Below, in pieces: positions 20,929 through 32,879 of a stretch of DNA of 64,000 nt; position 1 is the stretch's first letter, and each line of letters begins with the position of its first letter. The notes under the pieces are model-generated. The model made no database searches. It was not told where the DNA came from and saw nothing but the letters and a program-made list of their open reading frames with translations. The position numbers and the translations under genes are program-made. Source of the stretch: Modestobacter lapidis (GTDB taxonomy: Bacteria > Actinomycetota > Actinomycetes > Mycobacteriales > Geodermatophilaceae); NCBI GenBank assembly GCA_019779905.1, contig JABAKE010000001.1, forward strand, positions 434,001 through 498,000, written 5' to 3'.

Positions 20929-22899
20929 GTGATCGCCCGGGTCGTCGTCGACGTGCCCCTGGCCCACCTGGACCGGCCCTTCGACTACGCGGTGCCCGAC
21001 GAGCTGGTCGCCGACGTGCGTGCCGGCTGCCGGGTGCGGGTGCGCTTCGCCGGGAAGCTGGTCGACGGGTTCGTCCTGGAGCTCGCCGACACGACCGAGC
21101 ACACCGGCAAGCTGGCGCCGCTGGCCAAGCTGGTCTCCGGTGAGCAGGTGCTCACCCCCGAGGTCGCCGCGCTCGCCCGCTCGGTGGCCGACCGGTACGC
21201 GGGCTCCATGACCGACGTGCTGCGGCTGGCGCTGCCGCCGCGCCGGGCCGCGCCGGAGAAGCGACCGGTCGCCGACCGCCCGGCCCCGCCGCCCGCACCC
21301 GACCCGGCCGGCTTCGGCCGCTACCCGACCGGTGCCGCGCTGCTGACCGCGGTCGCCGAGGGACGCCCGGCCCGGGCGGTCTGGACGGCGCTGCCGGCCG
21401 AGGACTGGCCGACCCGGCTGGCCGAGCTGGCCCAGGCGGCGCTGTCCGGCGGCCGCGGCGCGCTGCTGGTGGTGCCCGACGGCAAGGACCTCGATCGGCT
21501 GGCGGCCGCCGCCGAGCGGCTGCTGCCGCCCGGCTCCGTCGCCGTGTTGCGCGCCGACTCGGCACCCGACACCCGGTACGCCCGCTTCCTGTCCGCCTCG
21601 CGCGGCAGCGCCCAGGTGGTGCTCGGCACCCGTGGTGCGGTGCTCGCCCCGGTCCGGGACCTGGGTCTGGTGGTGATCTGGGACGACGGCGACGATCTGC
21701 ACGCCGAGCCCCGCGCCCCCTATCCGCACGCCCGCGACGTGCTGGTGCACCGAGCCCACCTGGCCTCCTGCGCGGCGGTGGTCGCCGGAACGGCCCGGAC
21801 CGCAGAGGCCGCGCTGCTCGTCGAGTCCGGCTGGGCGCACGAGCTGGTGGCCGACCGGGCCACGCTGCGTGCAGCCGCGCCGCGCGTGCAGGCCGTCGGC
21901 GACGAGTTCGAGCAGGCGCGGGATCCGGCAGCCCGCAGCGCCCGGCTGCCCAGCCTCGCTTTCCGGGTGGCCCGGGAGGCGCTGGCGGCGGGCACCCCGG
22001 TGCTCGTCCAGGTGCCCCGCGCCGGGTACGCGCCCGGGCTGTCCTGCGAGCGGTGCCGTGCGCCGGCCCGCTGCACCCACTGCGCCGGGCCGCTCGGCGT
22101 GTCCGCGACATCCGGCGCCGGTGGCTCCCGGGTGGCGGCCTGCCGCTGGTGTGCCCGCCCGGCGGCCGGCTTCTGCTGCCCGCACTGCTCGGGCACCCGG
22201 CTGCGCGCTTCGGTGGTCGGCTCGGCCCGCACCGCGGAGGAGCTGGGCCGGGCCTTCGCGGGGGTCGTCGTCCGGATGTCCGGCCGGGGCTCGGGCGTGC
22301 TGGCCACCGTTCCACCCGGTCCCGCGCTGGTGGTCGCGACGCCCGGCGCGGAGCCGGTCGCCGAGGGCGGCTACGGCGCCGCGCTGCTGCTGGACGCCTG
22401 GGCGCTGCTCGGCCGCGCCGACCTGCGCGCCGGGGAGGAGACGATGCGCCGGTGGGCGAACGCCGCCTCGCTGGTCCGCTCCGGCGGGCAGGTGGTGGTG
22501 GCCGCGGACGCCGGGCATCCGGTGGTCCAGGCGCTGGTGCGCTGGGACCCGGCCGGGCTGGCGGCCCGTGAGCTCGCCGACCGGCGGGAGCTGGGCTTCC
22601 CGCCGGTCACCCGGATCGCCGCCCTGTCGGCGTCCCCGGCGGCGCTGGCCGACTTCCTGGGCGCCCTGCGGCTGCCCGAGGGCGCCGACGTGCTGGGCCC
22701 GGTGCCCGAACCACCGCGACCGGGTGCCGGGGCGCCCGGTGCGGGGCCGGACGACGAGCGCGAGCGCTACCTGGTGCGGGTGCCGCGCACGCAGGGAGCG
22801 GCGCTGGCCCGCGCGCTGCACGACGTGCAGGGGGTGCGCAGCGCGCGCAAGGCGAACGAGCACGTGCGCGTCGAGCTGGACCCGCTGGACCTCGCGTAG
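20929..22899 (+). CDS. priA: PriA-like primosomal protein, helicase motifs absent
   Basis: PriA restarts collapsed replication forks in well-studied bacteria. The first 110 residues form the 3'-DNA-binding domain (VDVPLAHLDRPFDYAVP, GCRVRVRFAGKLVDGFV), and the centre carries zinc-binding cysteine pairs: CERCRAPARCTHC, CRWC and CPHC. The Walker A loop GSGKT and DEAH box of true PriA are missing: the P-loop region reads ARAVWTALPAEDW. This matches the known actinobacterial branch, which is considered unlikely to be an active helicase. The GTG at 20929 has GGAG six bases upstream. Confidence 0.88.
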   Translation: MIARVVVDVPLAHLDRPFDYAVPDELVADVRAGCRVRVRFAGKLVDGFVLELADTTEHTGKLAPLAKLVSGEQVLTPEVAALARSVADRYAGSMTDVLRLALPPRRAAPEKRPVADRPAPPPAPDPAGFGRYPTGAALLTAVAEGRPARAVWTALPAEDWPTRLAELAQAALSGGRGALLVVPDGKDLDRLAAAAERLLPPGSVAVLRADSAPDTRYARFLSASRGSAQVVLGTRGAVLAPVRDLGLVVIWDDGDDLHAEPRAPYPHARDVLVHRAHLASCAAVVAGTARTAEAALLVESGWAHELVADRATLRAAAPRVQAVGDEFEQARDPAARSARLPSLAFRVAREALAAGTPVLVQVPRAGYAPGLSCERCRAPARCTHCAGPLGVSATSGAGGSRVAACRWCARPAAGFCCPHCSGTRLRASVVGSARTAEELGRAFAGVVVRMSGRGSGVLATVPPGPALVVATPGAEPVAEGGYGAALLLDAWALLGRADLRAGEETMRRWANAASLVRSGGQVVVAADAGHPVVQALVRWDPAGLAARELADRRELGFPPVTRIAALSASPAALADFLGALRLPEGADVLGPVPEPPRPGAGAPGAGPDDERERYLVRVPRTQGAALARALHDVQGVRSARKANEHVRVELDPLDLA

Positions 22900-23085
22900 C
22901 ACATGGCGACCCTTCGGGCCGCACCGCGGCCATGAGCCGTCCCCGGCCGCCGCAGAGCCGTTGCCCGCAGTGCCGGCGGGAGCCTCCGGCCCCGCGCCGG
23001 CCCTCCGGAGCCGACTGGCGTCGGCGGCCGTGTCCGGTCAGGTGCCTCTCTTGGGCAGCGGGCGGCCCGCAGGGTCGCGATGTGC

Positions 23086-23574
23086 TCAGCTCTCGGACAG
23101 CAGTGCCTCGAGCTCGCGGTCCAGGGCCTCGGACGCGTCGTCGGCGGCGGCGCGGGCGGCGGCCCGCTCCCACCAGATCGGCAGCGTCGACAGGGCGGTC
23201 GCCACCCCGGCCAGCGCACCGAGCAGCAGGTGCGGGTGCCGGGAACCGCGGCGGGACAGCGCCCGTGCCGCGGGCCCGTCCACGACGGTCACGGCCAGCC
23301 CCCACGCGCCACAGACCAGCCCCGACGCCATCGCCGCGGTGGTGTCGGACGCCGGCGCCGGTTCGGAAGGTAGCCCGCGGGCCATCCGGCGCAGCGTGGG
23401 CAGCTCCTTGACCAGCATGTCGGCGCAGGTGACGGCGAGCAGCCCCGCGTAGACGGTGGCGCGCTGCCGGGACCGGGCGGGGAGATCCAGCGCTGCCTCG
23501 GCGCCGCCGACGAGGAGCCCGTCGACGAGGCTGCTGAGGAGGGCGCGCAGGCGATGGCGGAGGTGCGGGGCCAT
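23086..23574 (-). CDS. Hypothetical membrane-associated protein
   Basis: A 162-residue protein of unknown function. Hydrophobic segments near residues 45-60 ([12 protein letters not shown]), 85-105 ([18 protein letters not shown]) and 118-135 ([20 protein letters not shown]) suggest a membrane protein, and the C-terminus is an Ala/Glu-rich helix ([20 protein letters not shown]). The ATG at 23574 is chosen because TAGGGT stands seven bases upstream, giving a leaderless mRNA. It diverges from def. The 186 bases between its stop and priA hold no gene I can support. Confidence 0.7.
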   Translation of the reverse strand: MAPHLRHRLRALLSSLVDGLLVGGAEAALDLPARSRQRATVYAGLLAVTCADMLVKELPTLRRMARGLPSEPAPASDTTAAMASGLVCGAWGLAVTVVDGPAARALSRRGSRHPHLLLGALAGVATALSTLPIWWERAAARAAADDASEALDRELEALLSES

Positions 23575-23581
23575 GCCCCGC

Positions 23582-23587
23582 ACCCTA
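23582..23587 (-). promoter_or_regulatory. -10 box of a leaderless promoter (unknown membrane gene)
   Basis: TAGGGT on the minus strand, seven bases before the ATG at 23574. The spacing fits a transcript that begins at the start codon. Confidence 0.5.
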
Positions 23588-23624
23588 GCCAGGTGCGGCC
23601 CGCCGGCCCCGTGCGCGCGCCGCC

Positions 23625-23630
23625 TAGGAT
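23625..23630 (+). promoter_or_regulatory. -10 box of a leaderless promoter (def)
   Basis: TAGGAT is six bases before the GTG of def, and there is no Shine-Dalgarno sequence. This is the pattern of actinobacterial leaderless genes. Confidence 0.5.
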
Positions 23631-23636
23631 CGTCCG

Positions 23637-24194
23637 GTGAGCGTGACCCCGATCCGGATCATGGGCGACCCGGTGCTGCGCGCCCCGGCCGCCCCCGTCG
23701 TCGACTTCGACGCCGAGCTGCGGCAGCTGGTCGCCGACCTGACCGACACCATGCACGCCGCCGGCGGCGCCGGCATCGCCGCGCCGCAGATCGGTGTCGG
23801 GCTGCGGGTGTTCACCTGGTACGTCGATGGCGAGGTCGGCCACCTGGTCAACCCCGACGTGACGCCGGTGGGCGAGGAGACCGAGGAGGACGCCGAGGGC
23901 TGCCTGTCCATCCCGGGCTTCCGGTTCGACTGCCGTCGGCACCTGTACGTGGCCGCCACCGGCTGGAACATGCACGGCGAGCCGATCCGGGTGGAGGGCT
24001 CGCACAAGCTGGCCCGCGCCATCCAGCACGAGACCGACCACCTCGACGGCGTGCTGTTCGTCGACCGGCTGGACGCCGAGGCCCGGGCCGCCGCGCTCGC
24101 GGTGCTGCAGGACGCCGCGTGGCAGGGAGAGCAGGCCTGGCTCCCGTCGGGCGAGCCGCTTCCGGCGCCCGTGGTGAAGGTGAGCCCGCACTGA
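23637..24194 (+). CDS. def: Peptide deformylase
   Basis: Peptide deformylase removes the formyl group from the first methionine of new proteins. All three metal/active-site motifs are present in 185 residues: [11 protein letters not shown] (about 39-49), EGCLSIPG (about 87-94) with the cysteine ligand, and QHETDHLDG (about 135-143) with the HExxH helix. It is the first gene of def-fmt-rsmB and has a leaderless start. The next gene installs the formyl group, a common pairing. Confidence 0.96.
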   Translation: MSVTPIRIMGDPVLRAPAAPVVDFDAELRQLVADLTDTMHAAGGAGIAAPQIGVGLRVFTWYVDGEVGHLVNPDVTPVGEETEEDAEGCLSIPGFRFDCRRHLYVAATGWNMHGEPIRVEGSHKLARAIQHETDHLDGVLFVDRLDAEARAAALAVLQDAAWQGEQAWLPSGEPLPAPVVKVSPH

Positions 24195-25120
24195 GGCTCC
24201 TGTTCGCCGGCACCCCGGCGCCGGCCGTCGTCGCGCTCGAGGCGCTGCTGGCCTCCGAGCACGAGGTGGTCGCCGTCCTGACCCGGCCGGACTCGCGGTC
24301 GGGGCGGGGGCGGAAGACCAGCCGGTCCCCGGTGGCCGAGCGCGCCGACGCCGCCGGCATCCCGCTGCTCCAGCCCCGCTCGCCGCGGGACCCGGACTTC
24401 CTCGAGCAGCTCGCCGCCCTCGACGTCGACTGCGCGCCCGTGGTGGCCTACGGCGCGCTGGTGCCGCCGGCAGCCCTCGGCGTCCCGAGGCACGGCTGGA
24501 TCAACCTGCACTTCTCGCTGCTGCCCGCCTGGCGCGGCGCCGCGCCCGTGCAGCACGCGATCATGGCCGGTGACGAGGTGACCGGCGCCGCGACGTTCCG
24601 GCTCGAGGCCGGGCTGGACACCGGTCCGGTGTACGGCGTCGTGACCGAGCCGATCGGCCGCACCGACACCGCCGGCGACCTGCTCGACCGGCTCGCGGTC
24701 AGCGGCGCCCGCCTGCTGGTGGCCACCCTGGACGGCGTCGGGGCAGGCACGCTCGTCCCCGAGCCGCAGCCGGCGGAGGGGGTCAGCCTGGCGCCGCGGA
24801 TCGAGACCGCCGACGCCCGCGTCGACTGGAGCCTGCCCGCGCACGTGGTCGATCGGCGGGTCCGCGGGGTCACCCCCGCTCCCGGCGCCTGGACGACCTG
24901 GCGCGGCGATCGGCTGCGGCTGGGCCCGGTCCGGCCCGAGGCCGGCGCCCCGGAGCTGGCGCCCGGGGAACTGGCGGTCGGACCGGACGGAGTGTTCGTG
25001 GGCACCGGGCGCGGCGGCGTCCGCCTCGGGCAGGTGCAGCCGGCCGGAAAGCGGATGCTCGGTGCCGCCGACTGGGCGCGCGGCGCCCGGCCGGCACCGG
25101 GGGAGAGGTTGGGCGCATGA
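24191..25120 (+). CDS. fmt: Methionyl-tRNA formyltransferase, CTG start
   Basis: Fmt formylates initiator Met-tRNA from 10-formyl-tetrahydrofolate. The 309-residue protein has the expected opening [19 protein letters not shown], the folate/catalytic stretch [22 protein letters not shown] with its Asn-His pair, and the C-terminal tRNA-binding domain. No ATG, GTG or TTG exists in frame near the expected N-terminus. A CTG at 24191 overlaps the def stop as CTGA and gives exactly the family start, so initiation at CTG by coupling is the best reading. Its stop overlaps the ATG of rsmB. Confidence 0.92.
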   Translation: MRLLFAGTPAPAVVALEALLASEHEVVAVLTRPDSRSGRGRKTSRSPVAERADAAGIPLLQPRSPRDPDFLEQLAALDVDCAPVVAYGALVPPAALGVPRHGWINLHFSLLPAWRGAAPVQHAIMAGDEVTGAATFRLEAGLDTGPVYGVVTEPIGRTDTAGDLLDRLAVSGARLLVATLDGVGAGTLVPEPQPAEGVSLAPRIETADARVDWSLPAHVVDRRVRGVTPAPGAWTTWRGDRLRLGPVRPEAGAPELAPGELAVGPDGVFVGTGRGGVRLGQVQPAGKRMLGAADWARGARPAPGERLGA

Positions 25121-26517
25121 GCCAGCCACCACGGCGCGGACCGGGCCGGGGCCCGGGCAACCAGCGCCCGCCGCAGCGGCGGCACCGTCCCGTCCTGGAC
25201 GGCGCGCGGCTCACCGCCTACGACGTGCTGGACGGCGTGACCAGCCGTGCGGCCTACGCCAACCTGCTGCTGCCCCAGCTGCTGCGCGAGCGGCAGCTGG
25301 AGCCGCGCGACGCCGGTTTCGCCACCCAGCTGGCCTACGGCGCGCTGCGGGCCACCGGCACCCTGGACGCGGTGCTGTCCACGCTGGTGTCCCGGCCGCT
25401 GGCCGAGCTCGACCCGCGGGTGCTCGACCTGCTCCGGTTGGGCGCCTACCAGCTGATCGACCTGCGGGTGCCGGCGCACGCCGCGGTCGACACCACCGTC
25501 GCCCTCACCCGGGCGATCGTCGGCACCGGCGCCTCCGGCCTGGTGAACGCGGTGCTGCGCAAGGTGGCCGCCGGCGGCGACCGGGACGCCTGGGTGGCCG
25601 CCCTGGCCCCGGCGGACGAGGACTCCCGGCTCGCGTTGACCACCGACCATCCCCGCTGGATCGTCGACGCCTGGCGCGACGCCCTGGACGATCCCGCCGA
25701 GGTGGAGGCTGCGCTGCTCGCCGACGACGCCGCCCCCGAGGTGCACCTGGTCGCCCGGCGGGTCGGCCGGGACGAGCTGGTGGCCGAGTCCGGGGGCGAG
25801 CCGGGCCCCTGGTCGCCGTACGCGGTGCGGCTGGCCGGCGGCGACCCCGGCCGGATCGGTGCGGTGCGCTCCGGCGACGCCGCCGTGCAGGACGAGGGCA
25901 GCCAACTGGCCGCGCTCGCGCTGGCCCGGGTGCCGCTCGACGGTCCGGACACCGCCTGGCTGGACATGTGTGCCGGCCCCGGTGGCAAGGCTGCGCTGCT
26001 GGCCGCCGTGCGTCCCGGCGGCGTGCACCTGACCGCGGCCGACCGGGCCGAGCACCGGGCCGAACTGGTCCGCTCGGCGCTGGCCGGGAACGCCGACGTC
26101 GACGTCCGGGTCGTCGACGGCACCGCGCCGGACTGGCCGGCCGGCTCCTTCGACCGGGTGCTGCTCGACGCCCCGTGCACCGGGCTGGGCGCGCTGCGTC
26201 GCCGTCCCGAGGTCCGCTGGCGGCGCACTGCCGCCGACGTCGCCCCGCTGGCCGACCTGCAGCGGGCGCTGCTGGACAGCGCGCTGGCAGCGGTCCGGCC
26301 CGGGGGAGTGGTCGCCTACGTGACCTGCTCCCCGCACACCGCCGAGACCGTCGACGTGGTGGGCGCGGCGGCCGGGCGGGAGGACGTGGAGGTGCTGCCG
26401 GTGGCCCCGCTGTTCCCCGAGCTGCCGGGGCTGGCCCGCGGCGGGTACGGGCAGCTGTGGCCGCACCGGCACGGCACCGACGCGATGTTCATCGCGCTGC
26501 TGCGCCGCACCCGGTAG
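25117..26517 (+). CDS. rsmB: 16S rRNA m5C967-type methyltransferase
   Basis: This 466-residue enzyme joins an N-terminal NusB-like RNA-binding domain (about 25-165, [21 protein letters not shown]) to a C-terminal RNA cytosine-C5 methyltransferase domain. SAM binding is at [14 protein letters not shown], motif IV is [18 protein letters not shown] and the catalytic cysteine motif VI is [12 protein letters not shown] basic Pro/Gln-rich tail precedes residue 25. The ATG overlaps fmt by four bases. Confidence 0.92.
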   Translation: MSQPPRRGPGRGPGNQRPPQRRHRPVLDGARLTAYDVLDGVTSRAAYANLLLPQLLRERQLEPRDAGFATQLAYGALRATGTLDAVLSTLVSRPLAELDPRVLDLLRLGAYQLIDLRVPAHAAVDTTVALTRAIVGTGASGLVNAVLRKVAAGGDRDAWVAALAPADEDSRLALTTDHPRWIVDAWRDALDDPAEVEAALLADDAAPEVHLVARRVGRDELVAESGGEPGPWSPYAVRLAGGDPGRIGAVRSGDAAVQDEGSQLAALALARVPLDGPDTAWLDMCAGPGGKAALLAAVRPGGVHLTAADRAEHRAELVRSALAGNADVDVRVVDGTAPDWPAGSFDRVLLDAPCTGLGALRRRPEVRWRRTAADVAPLADLQRALLDSALAAVRPGGVVAYVTCSPHTAETVDVVGAAAGREDVEVLPVAPLFPELPGLARGGYGQLWPHRHGTDAMFIALLRRTR

Positions 26518-26551
26518 CCGGCGGCGGGGCGGGGCGCTAGCTTCCGACGCT

Positions 26552-27049
26552 GTGCCGTGGCTGCCCGACGACTTCGTCCACCCGCTCCGCGCCGATCTGC
26601 CGACCGGTGAGCACCTGCGGCCGATGGGCGCGGCGGACACCGGGATCGACTTCCCGGCGGTGATGGGTTCCCGGGAGCGGCTGTGGTCGATCTACGGCCG
26701 CGCGTGGGGGTGGCCGCCGGCCACGATGACGCCCGCGCAGGACCGCGCGGACCTCGCCCACCACGAGCGGGACATCGCCGCGCACGCGAGCTTCCTGTAC
26801 GGGTTGTTCGACCCGGCGGAGACCGAGCTGCTGGGGTGCGTGTACATCGATCCGCCGGAGAAGACCGGCGGTGCCGACGCCGAGGTCTCCTGGTGGGTGG
26901 TCGACCGGCTGGTGGGCAGCGACGTCGAGCGGGCCCTGGACGAGCTGGTGCCCCGCTGGCTCGCCGCGGAATGGCCGCTGCGCCGTGCCCGGCTGGTGGG
27001 CCGGGACATCAGCTGGGACGACTGGTCCGCGCTACCGGACCTGCCGTGA
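26552..27049 (+). CDS. GNAT-like acetyltransferase family protein
   Basis: A 165-residue protein with the outline of a GNAT domain: AHHERDIAAHASFLYGLFD then ELLGCVYIDPP (beta 4), VSWWVVDRLVGSD (beta 5) and an RARLVGRD ending. The acetyl-CoA loop R/QxxGxG/A is not clear, so acetyltransferase activity is uncertain. The GTG at 26552 follows TAGCTT by eight bases, so it may be leaderless. It stands alone between rsmB and rpe on the same strand. Confidence 0.65.
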   Translation: MPWLPDDFVHPLRADLPTGEHLRPMGAADTGIDFPAVMGSRERLWSIYGRAWGWPPATMTPAQDRADLAHHERDIAAHASFLYGLFDPAETELLGCVYIDPPEKTGGADAEVSWWVVDRLVGSDVERALDELVPRWLAAEWPLRRARLVGRDISWDDWSALPDLP

Positions 27050-27253
27050 GCCGCCGGGCGCGACGGATCAGCCCGGCTCGCCACGCCTGCCGACCGTCGG
27101 GGGCATGCTCGTCGGGCCGGTGGTCCTCGGTCGGCCGTGGCCGGGATGGAGCGAGCACCAGCTCCCGCCGCCGCCCCACCGGCGGAGGGCGCCCGCGACC
27201 CCGCTGACCAGCGTCGCGGCGGGGTGAGCTGCGGGCGATGCAGCCGCTGTTCC

Positions 27254-27283
27254 GCACCGCCGTGACGGGCGTCACGACGGTGC
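27254..27283. terminator. Hairpin in the gap before rpe
   Basis: GCACCGCCGTGAC (27254-27266) pairs with GTCACGACGGTGC (27271-27283) with one mismatch and a GGGC loop. It is the only structure I find in the 280-bp gap between the GNAT-like gene and rpe, and could end the upstream transcript. Confidence 0.5.
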
Positions 27284-27317
27284 GTCGACCGGGTCGGGAG
27301 GCCCGCCGCCCGGGCCC

Positions 27318-27323
27318 TACGAT
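27318..27323 (+). promoter_or_regulatory. -10 box of a leaderless promoter (rpe)
   Basis: TACGAT lies six bases before the GTG of rpe. The spacing fits transcription starting at the start codon and so opens the rpe-rib unit. Confidence 0.5.
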
Positions 27324-27329
27324 CATCCG

Positions 27330-27998
27330 GTGGCCAGGGAACCGATGATCGCGCCCAGTCTGCTGTCCGCCGACTTCGCCCGCCTGGCCGACGAGGTGCA
27401 GCGGGTCGCCGACGCCGACTGGCTGCACGTCGACGTCATGGACGCCCACTTCGTGCCGAACCTGACCCTGGGCCTGCCCGTCGTCCAGGCGATCCAGGCG
27501 GTCAGCCCGGTGCCGCTGGACTGTCACCTGATGATCGAGGCCCCCGAGCGCTGGGCGCCGGGCTACGCCGAGGCCGGCGCCCGCAACGTCACCGTGCACG
27601 CCGAGGCCTGCCGCGACCCCCGCGCCGTCGCCCGCGACCTGCGGGCCGCCGGTGCCCTGGCCGGGCTGGCGATCAAGCCGGGCACGCCGCTGGAGGCCTA
27701 CCTCGACGTGCTCCCCTACTTCGACACCCTGCTGGTGATGACCGTCGAGCCCGGCTTCGGCGGCCAGTCGTTCATGTCCGAGGTGCTGCCCAAGGTCCGC
27801 GAGGCCCGCCGGCTGGTCGACAGCGGCCACCTGACGCTGTTCCTCGAGGTCGACGGCGGCATCAACGCCGACACCATCGAGGCGGCCGCGCAGGCCGGCG
27901 CGGACGTGTTCGTCGCCGGGTCCGCGGTCTACGGCGCCGACGACCCCGCGGCCGCGATCGCCGCGCTGCGGGCGCAGGCCGCCGGCGTGCGCGGGTGA
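27330..27998 (+). CDS. rpe: Ribulose-phosphate 3-epimerase
   Basis: Rpe interconverts ribulose-5-phosphate and xylulose-5-phosphate, giving ribulose-5-phosphate that ribB also uses. The 222-residue TIM barrel has [25 protein letters not shown] (usually DGHFVPN), LMIEAPERW, and [11 protein letters not shown] with VDGGIN for phosphate binding. It is the first gene of a coupled string with ribD, ribE and ribBA; its stop overlaps the GTG of ribD. Confidence 0.95.
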   Translation: MAREPMIAPSLLSADFARLADEVQRVADADWLHVDVMDAHFVPNLTLGLPVVQAIQAVSPVPLDCHLMIEAPERWAPGYAEAGARNVTVHAEACRDPRAVARDLRAAGALAGLAIKPGTPLEAYLDVLPYFDTLLVMTVEPGFGGQSFMSEVLPKVREARRLVDSGHLTLFLEVDGGINADTIEAAAQAGADVFVAGSAVYGADDPAAAIAALRAQAAGVRG

Positions 27999-29068
27999 GC
28001 CCGTCCGCTGCCGAGCGGACCGCGATGGCCCGGGCCCGCGAGCTGGGCGCGCGCGTGCTGGGCAGCACCAGCCCGAACCCGGCGGTGGGCGCCGTCGTCC
28101 TGGACGCCGCCGGCCGGATCGCGGGGGAGGGGGCGACCTCGCCGCCGGGCGGCGCGCACGCCGAGGTGCACGCCCTGGCCCAGGCCGGCGAGCGCGCCCG
28201 CGGCGGCACCGCCGTCGTCACGCTCGAGCCGTGCGCGCACACCGGTCGCACCGGCCCGTGCGCCGACGCCCTGCTGGCCGCCGGGGTCGCCCGGGTGGTC
28301 GTCGCCGTCCCCGAGCCCACGCAGCTGGCCGGTGGCGGCGCGACCCGGCTGCGGGCAGCCGGGGTCGACGTCGAGCTGGGGGTGGAGCAGGCCGCGGCGG
28401 AAGCGGGCGCGCTCGGCGCCTGGCTCACCGGCGTCCGGGAACACCGGCCGCAGGTCGTGTGGAAGGTGGCCGCCACCCTCGACGGCCGGGTCGCCGCCGC
28501 CGACGGCACCAGCCGCTGGATCACCGGGCCGCAGGCCCGGGCCGAGGTGCACCGGCTGCGCGCCACCTGCGACGCGGTGCTGGTCGGCTCGGGCACCGCC
28601 CTCACCGACGATCCGCAGCTGACCGTGCGCGACGCCGAGGGGCGCCCGGCCGAGCGGCAGCCGCTGCGCGTGGTGCTGGACCGGCGCGGCCGGTTGCCCG
28701 CCACCGCCCGGGTGCTGGACGACGCCGCCCGTACGCTGGTCAGCCGGGCGGCGACGCCCGCAGCGCTGCTGGCCGAGCTGTTCGACCGCGATGTCCGGCG
28801 GGTACTGCTGGAGGGTGGGCCCACGCTGGCCGCCGCCGTCCTCGGGGCGGGGCTGGTCGACGAGGTCGTGGTGCACCTGGCGCCCCAGCTGCTGGGCGCG
28901 GGTCCCTCGCTCGTCGGCGACCTGGGAATTCCCACGATGGGCGGGGCGCTGCACCTGCAGGTCGTCGACGTCACCCTGATGGGCGGGGACGTGCAGGTCA
29001 GGTTGCGGCCCACCCGGCACACTGGTGGCAGGACCGCAGCGGCGGTCCCGACCGGAGGAGGGAGCTGA
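27995..29068 (+). CDS. ribD: Riboflavin deaminase/reductase RibD
   Basis: RibD deaminates the pyrimidine from GTP cyclohydrolase II and then reduces its ribose. The N-terminal cytidine-deaminase-like domain (about 1-140) has the zinc motifs HAEVHAL and [15 protein letters not shown]. The C-terminal reductase domain (about 145-357) has [22 protein letters not shown] and [13 protein letters not shown]. It overlaps rpe by four bases and ends one base before the GTG of ribE. I see no FMN riboswitch upstream. Confidence 0.95.
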   Translation: MSPSAAERTAMARARELGARVLGSTSPNPAVGAVVLDAAGRIAGEGATSPPGGAHAEVHALAQAGERARGGTAVVTLEPCAHTGRTGPCADALLAAGVARVVVAVPEPTQLAGGGATRLRAAGVDVELGVEQAAAEAGALGAWLTGVREHRPQVVWKVAATLDGRVAAADGTSRWITGPQARAEVHRLRATCDAVLVGSGTALTDDPQLTVRDAEGRPAERQPLRVVLDRRGRLPATARVLDDAARTLVSRAATPAALLAELFDRDVRRVLLEGGPTLAAAVLGAGLVDEVVVHLAPQLLGAGPSLVGDLGIPTMGGALHLQVVDVTLMGGDVQVRLRPTRHTGGRTAAAVPTGGGS

Positions 29069-29069
29069 C

Positions 29070-29698
29070 GTGTTCACCGGCATCGTGGAAGAGGTCGGCA
29101 CCCTCGTCGTCCGCCAGGAGGCGGGCGACAGCGCCGTGCTGCGCATCCGGGCCCGCAAGGCCGTCGACGGTGTCGCCCTCGGCGACTCGATCGCGGTCAA
29201 CGGCGTGTGCCTGACCGTCACCGGCGTCGAGCCCGGGTCGGACGGCACCGGCGTGTGGAGCACCGACGTGATGGCCGAGACGCTGCGCCGCAGCAGCCTG
29301 GATGCCGTGGGTTGCGGCGACCGGGTCAACCTGGAGCGCGCCGTCACCGTGCAGACCCGGCTGGGCGGGCACCTGGTGCAGGGGCACGTCGACGGCGTGG
29401 GCACCGTGGTCTCGCGCACGCCCGGGGAACACTGGGAGGTCGTGCGGATCTCCGTTCCGGCCGACCTCGCCCGCTACGTGGTGGAGAAGGGCTCGATCAC
29501 CGTGGACGGCGTCTCGCTCACCGTCAGCGCGCTGGCCGGGGGCGGGGCGGGCGACCCGACACCGCCGTGGTTCGAGGTCAGTCTCATCCCCACCACCCTG
29601 CGCGAGACCACCCTGGGCGAGCGAGCCCCCGGTGACCGGGTCAACCTGGAGGTGGACGTCATCGCCAAGTACGTCGAACGACTGTTGGGGGCACGTTC

Positions 29699-29702
<4 letters not shown>
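29070..29702 (+). CDS. ribE: Riboflavin synthase alpha chain
   Basis: Riboflavin synthase dismutates two lumazine molecules to riboflavin. The 210-residue protein has the typical [10 protein letters not shown] start and two lumazine-binding repeats, with VNGVCLTVT in the first and VDGVSLTVS in the second, plus [11 protein letters not shown]. The GTG at 29070 is preceded by GGAGGAGGGAGC. Its stop overlaps the ATG of ribBA. Confidence 0.95.
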
Positions 29703-31858
<2,156 letters not shown>

Positions 31859-31871
31859 AAAAGTAGAAGGA

Positions 31872-31923
31872 CCCCGCTGCCCCCCACCGCTCGCGAGCTC
31901 GCGGCGGGGCCCCTGCAGCGGGG
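31872..31923. terminator. Terminator hairpin repeat, copy 3 (after hisE)
   Basis: Outer arms CCCCGCTGC (31872-31880) and GCAGCGGGG (31915-31923) match the rpoZ and metK copies except that a T-A pair is now a G-C pair in both arms. The inner stem is also re-paired as CCGC with GCGG around the same TCGCGAGCTC. It lies between hisE and hisG, so part of the message may end here. Confidence 0.78.
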
Positions 31924-31956
31924 CCATAGCCGCCCGTCACCCGAAGGAGCAACAAC

Positions 31957-32820
31957 GTGCTGCGCGTGGCCGTGCCCAACAAGGGTGTCCTGAGCGAGCC
32001 GGCCGCGGCGATGCTGGCCGAGAGCGGCTACCGGCAGCGGCGCAGCACCAAGGACCTCGCGGTCTACGACCCGGACAGCGACACCGAGTTCTTCTACCTG
32101 CGCCCGCGGGACATCGCCGTCTACGTGGCCGCCGGGACCCTCGACGTCGGCATCACCGGCCGGGACATGCTGCTGGAGACCACGCCGCCCGACGGGGTCG
32201 GCGCCGCGGCCGAGGTCATGCCGCTGGGCTTCGGCCGGTCCTCGTTCCGCTTCGCCGCGCCGGCGGACTCAGCCATCGACGGGCCCGAGCGGCTGGCGGG
32301 CACCCGGATCGCCACGGCGTACCCGGGCCTGCTGGAGCGGTATCTGGACGAGACCGGCATCAAGGCCACCGTGGTGAAGCTGGACGGCGCGGTGGAGACC
32401 GCCTGCCGGCTGGGCGTGGCCGACGCGGTCTGCGACGTCGTCGAGACCGGGACGACGCTGCGGGCGGCCGGGTTGCGGATCATCGGCGAGCCCGTGCTCG
32501 CCAGCGAGGCGATCCTGGTCCGCCGGGCCGGCGCCGAGGAGATCCCCGCGGTCGCCCAGCTACGTCGCCGGCTGCGGGGGGTCCTGGTGGCCCGCCAGTA
32601 CGTGATGCTCGACTACGACTGCCCCAACGACATCCTCGCCGAGGCGACCGCGATGACCCCGGGCCTCGAGGGCCCGACGGTGAGCCCGCTGCAGACCGAG
32701 GGCTGGTCGGCGGTGCGTGCGATGGTGCGGCAGAGCGACACCAACCGGGTGATGGACGAGCTCTGGGAGCTCGGCGCCCGCGCCATCCTGGTCACCAGCA
32801 TCCACGCCTGCCGCATCTGA
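31957..32820 (+). CDS. hisG: ATP phosphoribosyltransferase, long form
   Basis: HisG starts histidine synthesis by joining ATP and PRPP. At 287 residues it is the long form with a C-terminal ACT-like domain for histidine feedback, not the short form needing HisZ. Visible motifs are RVAVPNKGVLSEPAAAML, DVGITGRDMLLE, the PRPP loop CDVVETGTTLRAAGL, and the C-terminal TNRVMDELWELGARAILVTSIHACRI. GAAGGAG precedes the GTG. Confidence 0.95.
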   Translation: MLRVAVPNKGVLSEPAAAMLAESGYRQRRSTKDLAVYDPDSDTEFFYLRPRDIAVYVAAGTLDVGITGRDMLLETTPPDGVGAAAEVMPLGFGRSSFRFAAPADSAIDGPERLAGTRIATAYPGLLERYLDETGIKATVVKLDGAVETACRLGVADAVCDVVETGTTLRAAGLRIIGEPVLASEAILVRRAGAEEIPAVAQLRRRLRGVLVARQYVMLDYDCPNDILAEATAMTPGLEGPTVSPLQTEGWSAVRAMVRQSDTNRVMDELWELGARAILVTSIHACRI

Positions 32821-32824
32821 GGAA

Positions 32825-32879
32825 GGCCCCGATGCCCCCCACCACGCGCAGGTTCGCGGTGGGGCGCCGCAACGGGGCC
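32825..32879. terminator. Terminator hairpin repeat, divergent copy 4 (after hisG)
   Basis: Arms GGCCCCG (32825-32831) and CGGGGCC (32873-32879) enclose an inner stem CCCCACC (32837-32843) to GGTGGGG (32858-32864). It follows hisG by four bases and starts GGAAGG like the others, so I place it in the same family although the loop differs. The first ATG of the next gene lies inside it. Confidence 0.6.

Noticed and set aside
22932-23411. A plus-strand ORF after priA with CPQC and CPVRC cysteine pairs, suggesting a small zinc-ribbon protein.
   Set aside because: Most of it is antisense to the minus-strand membrane-protein gene, its composition is Arg/Pro-rich as expected for a shadow frame in GC-rich DNA, and there is no ribosome binding site or family likeness.
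27050-27329. An FMN riboswitch (RFN element) before rpe-ribD.
   Set aside because: None of the conserved RFN stretches is present; only one imperfect hairpin at 27254-27283 is seen.
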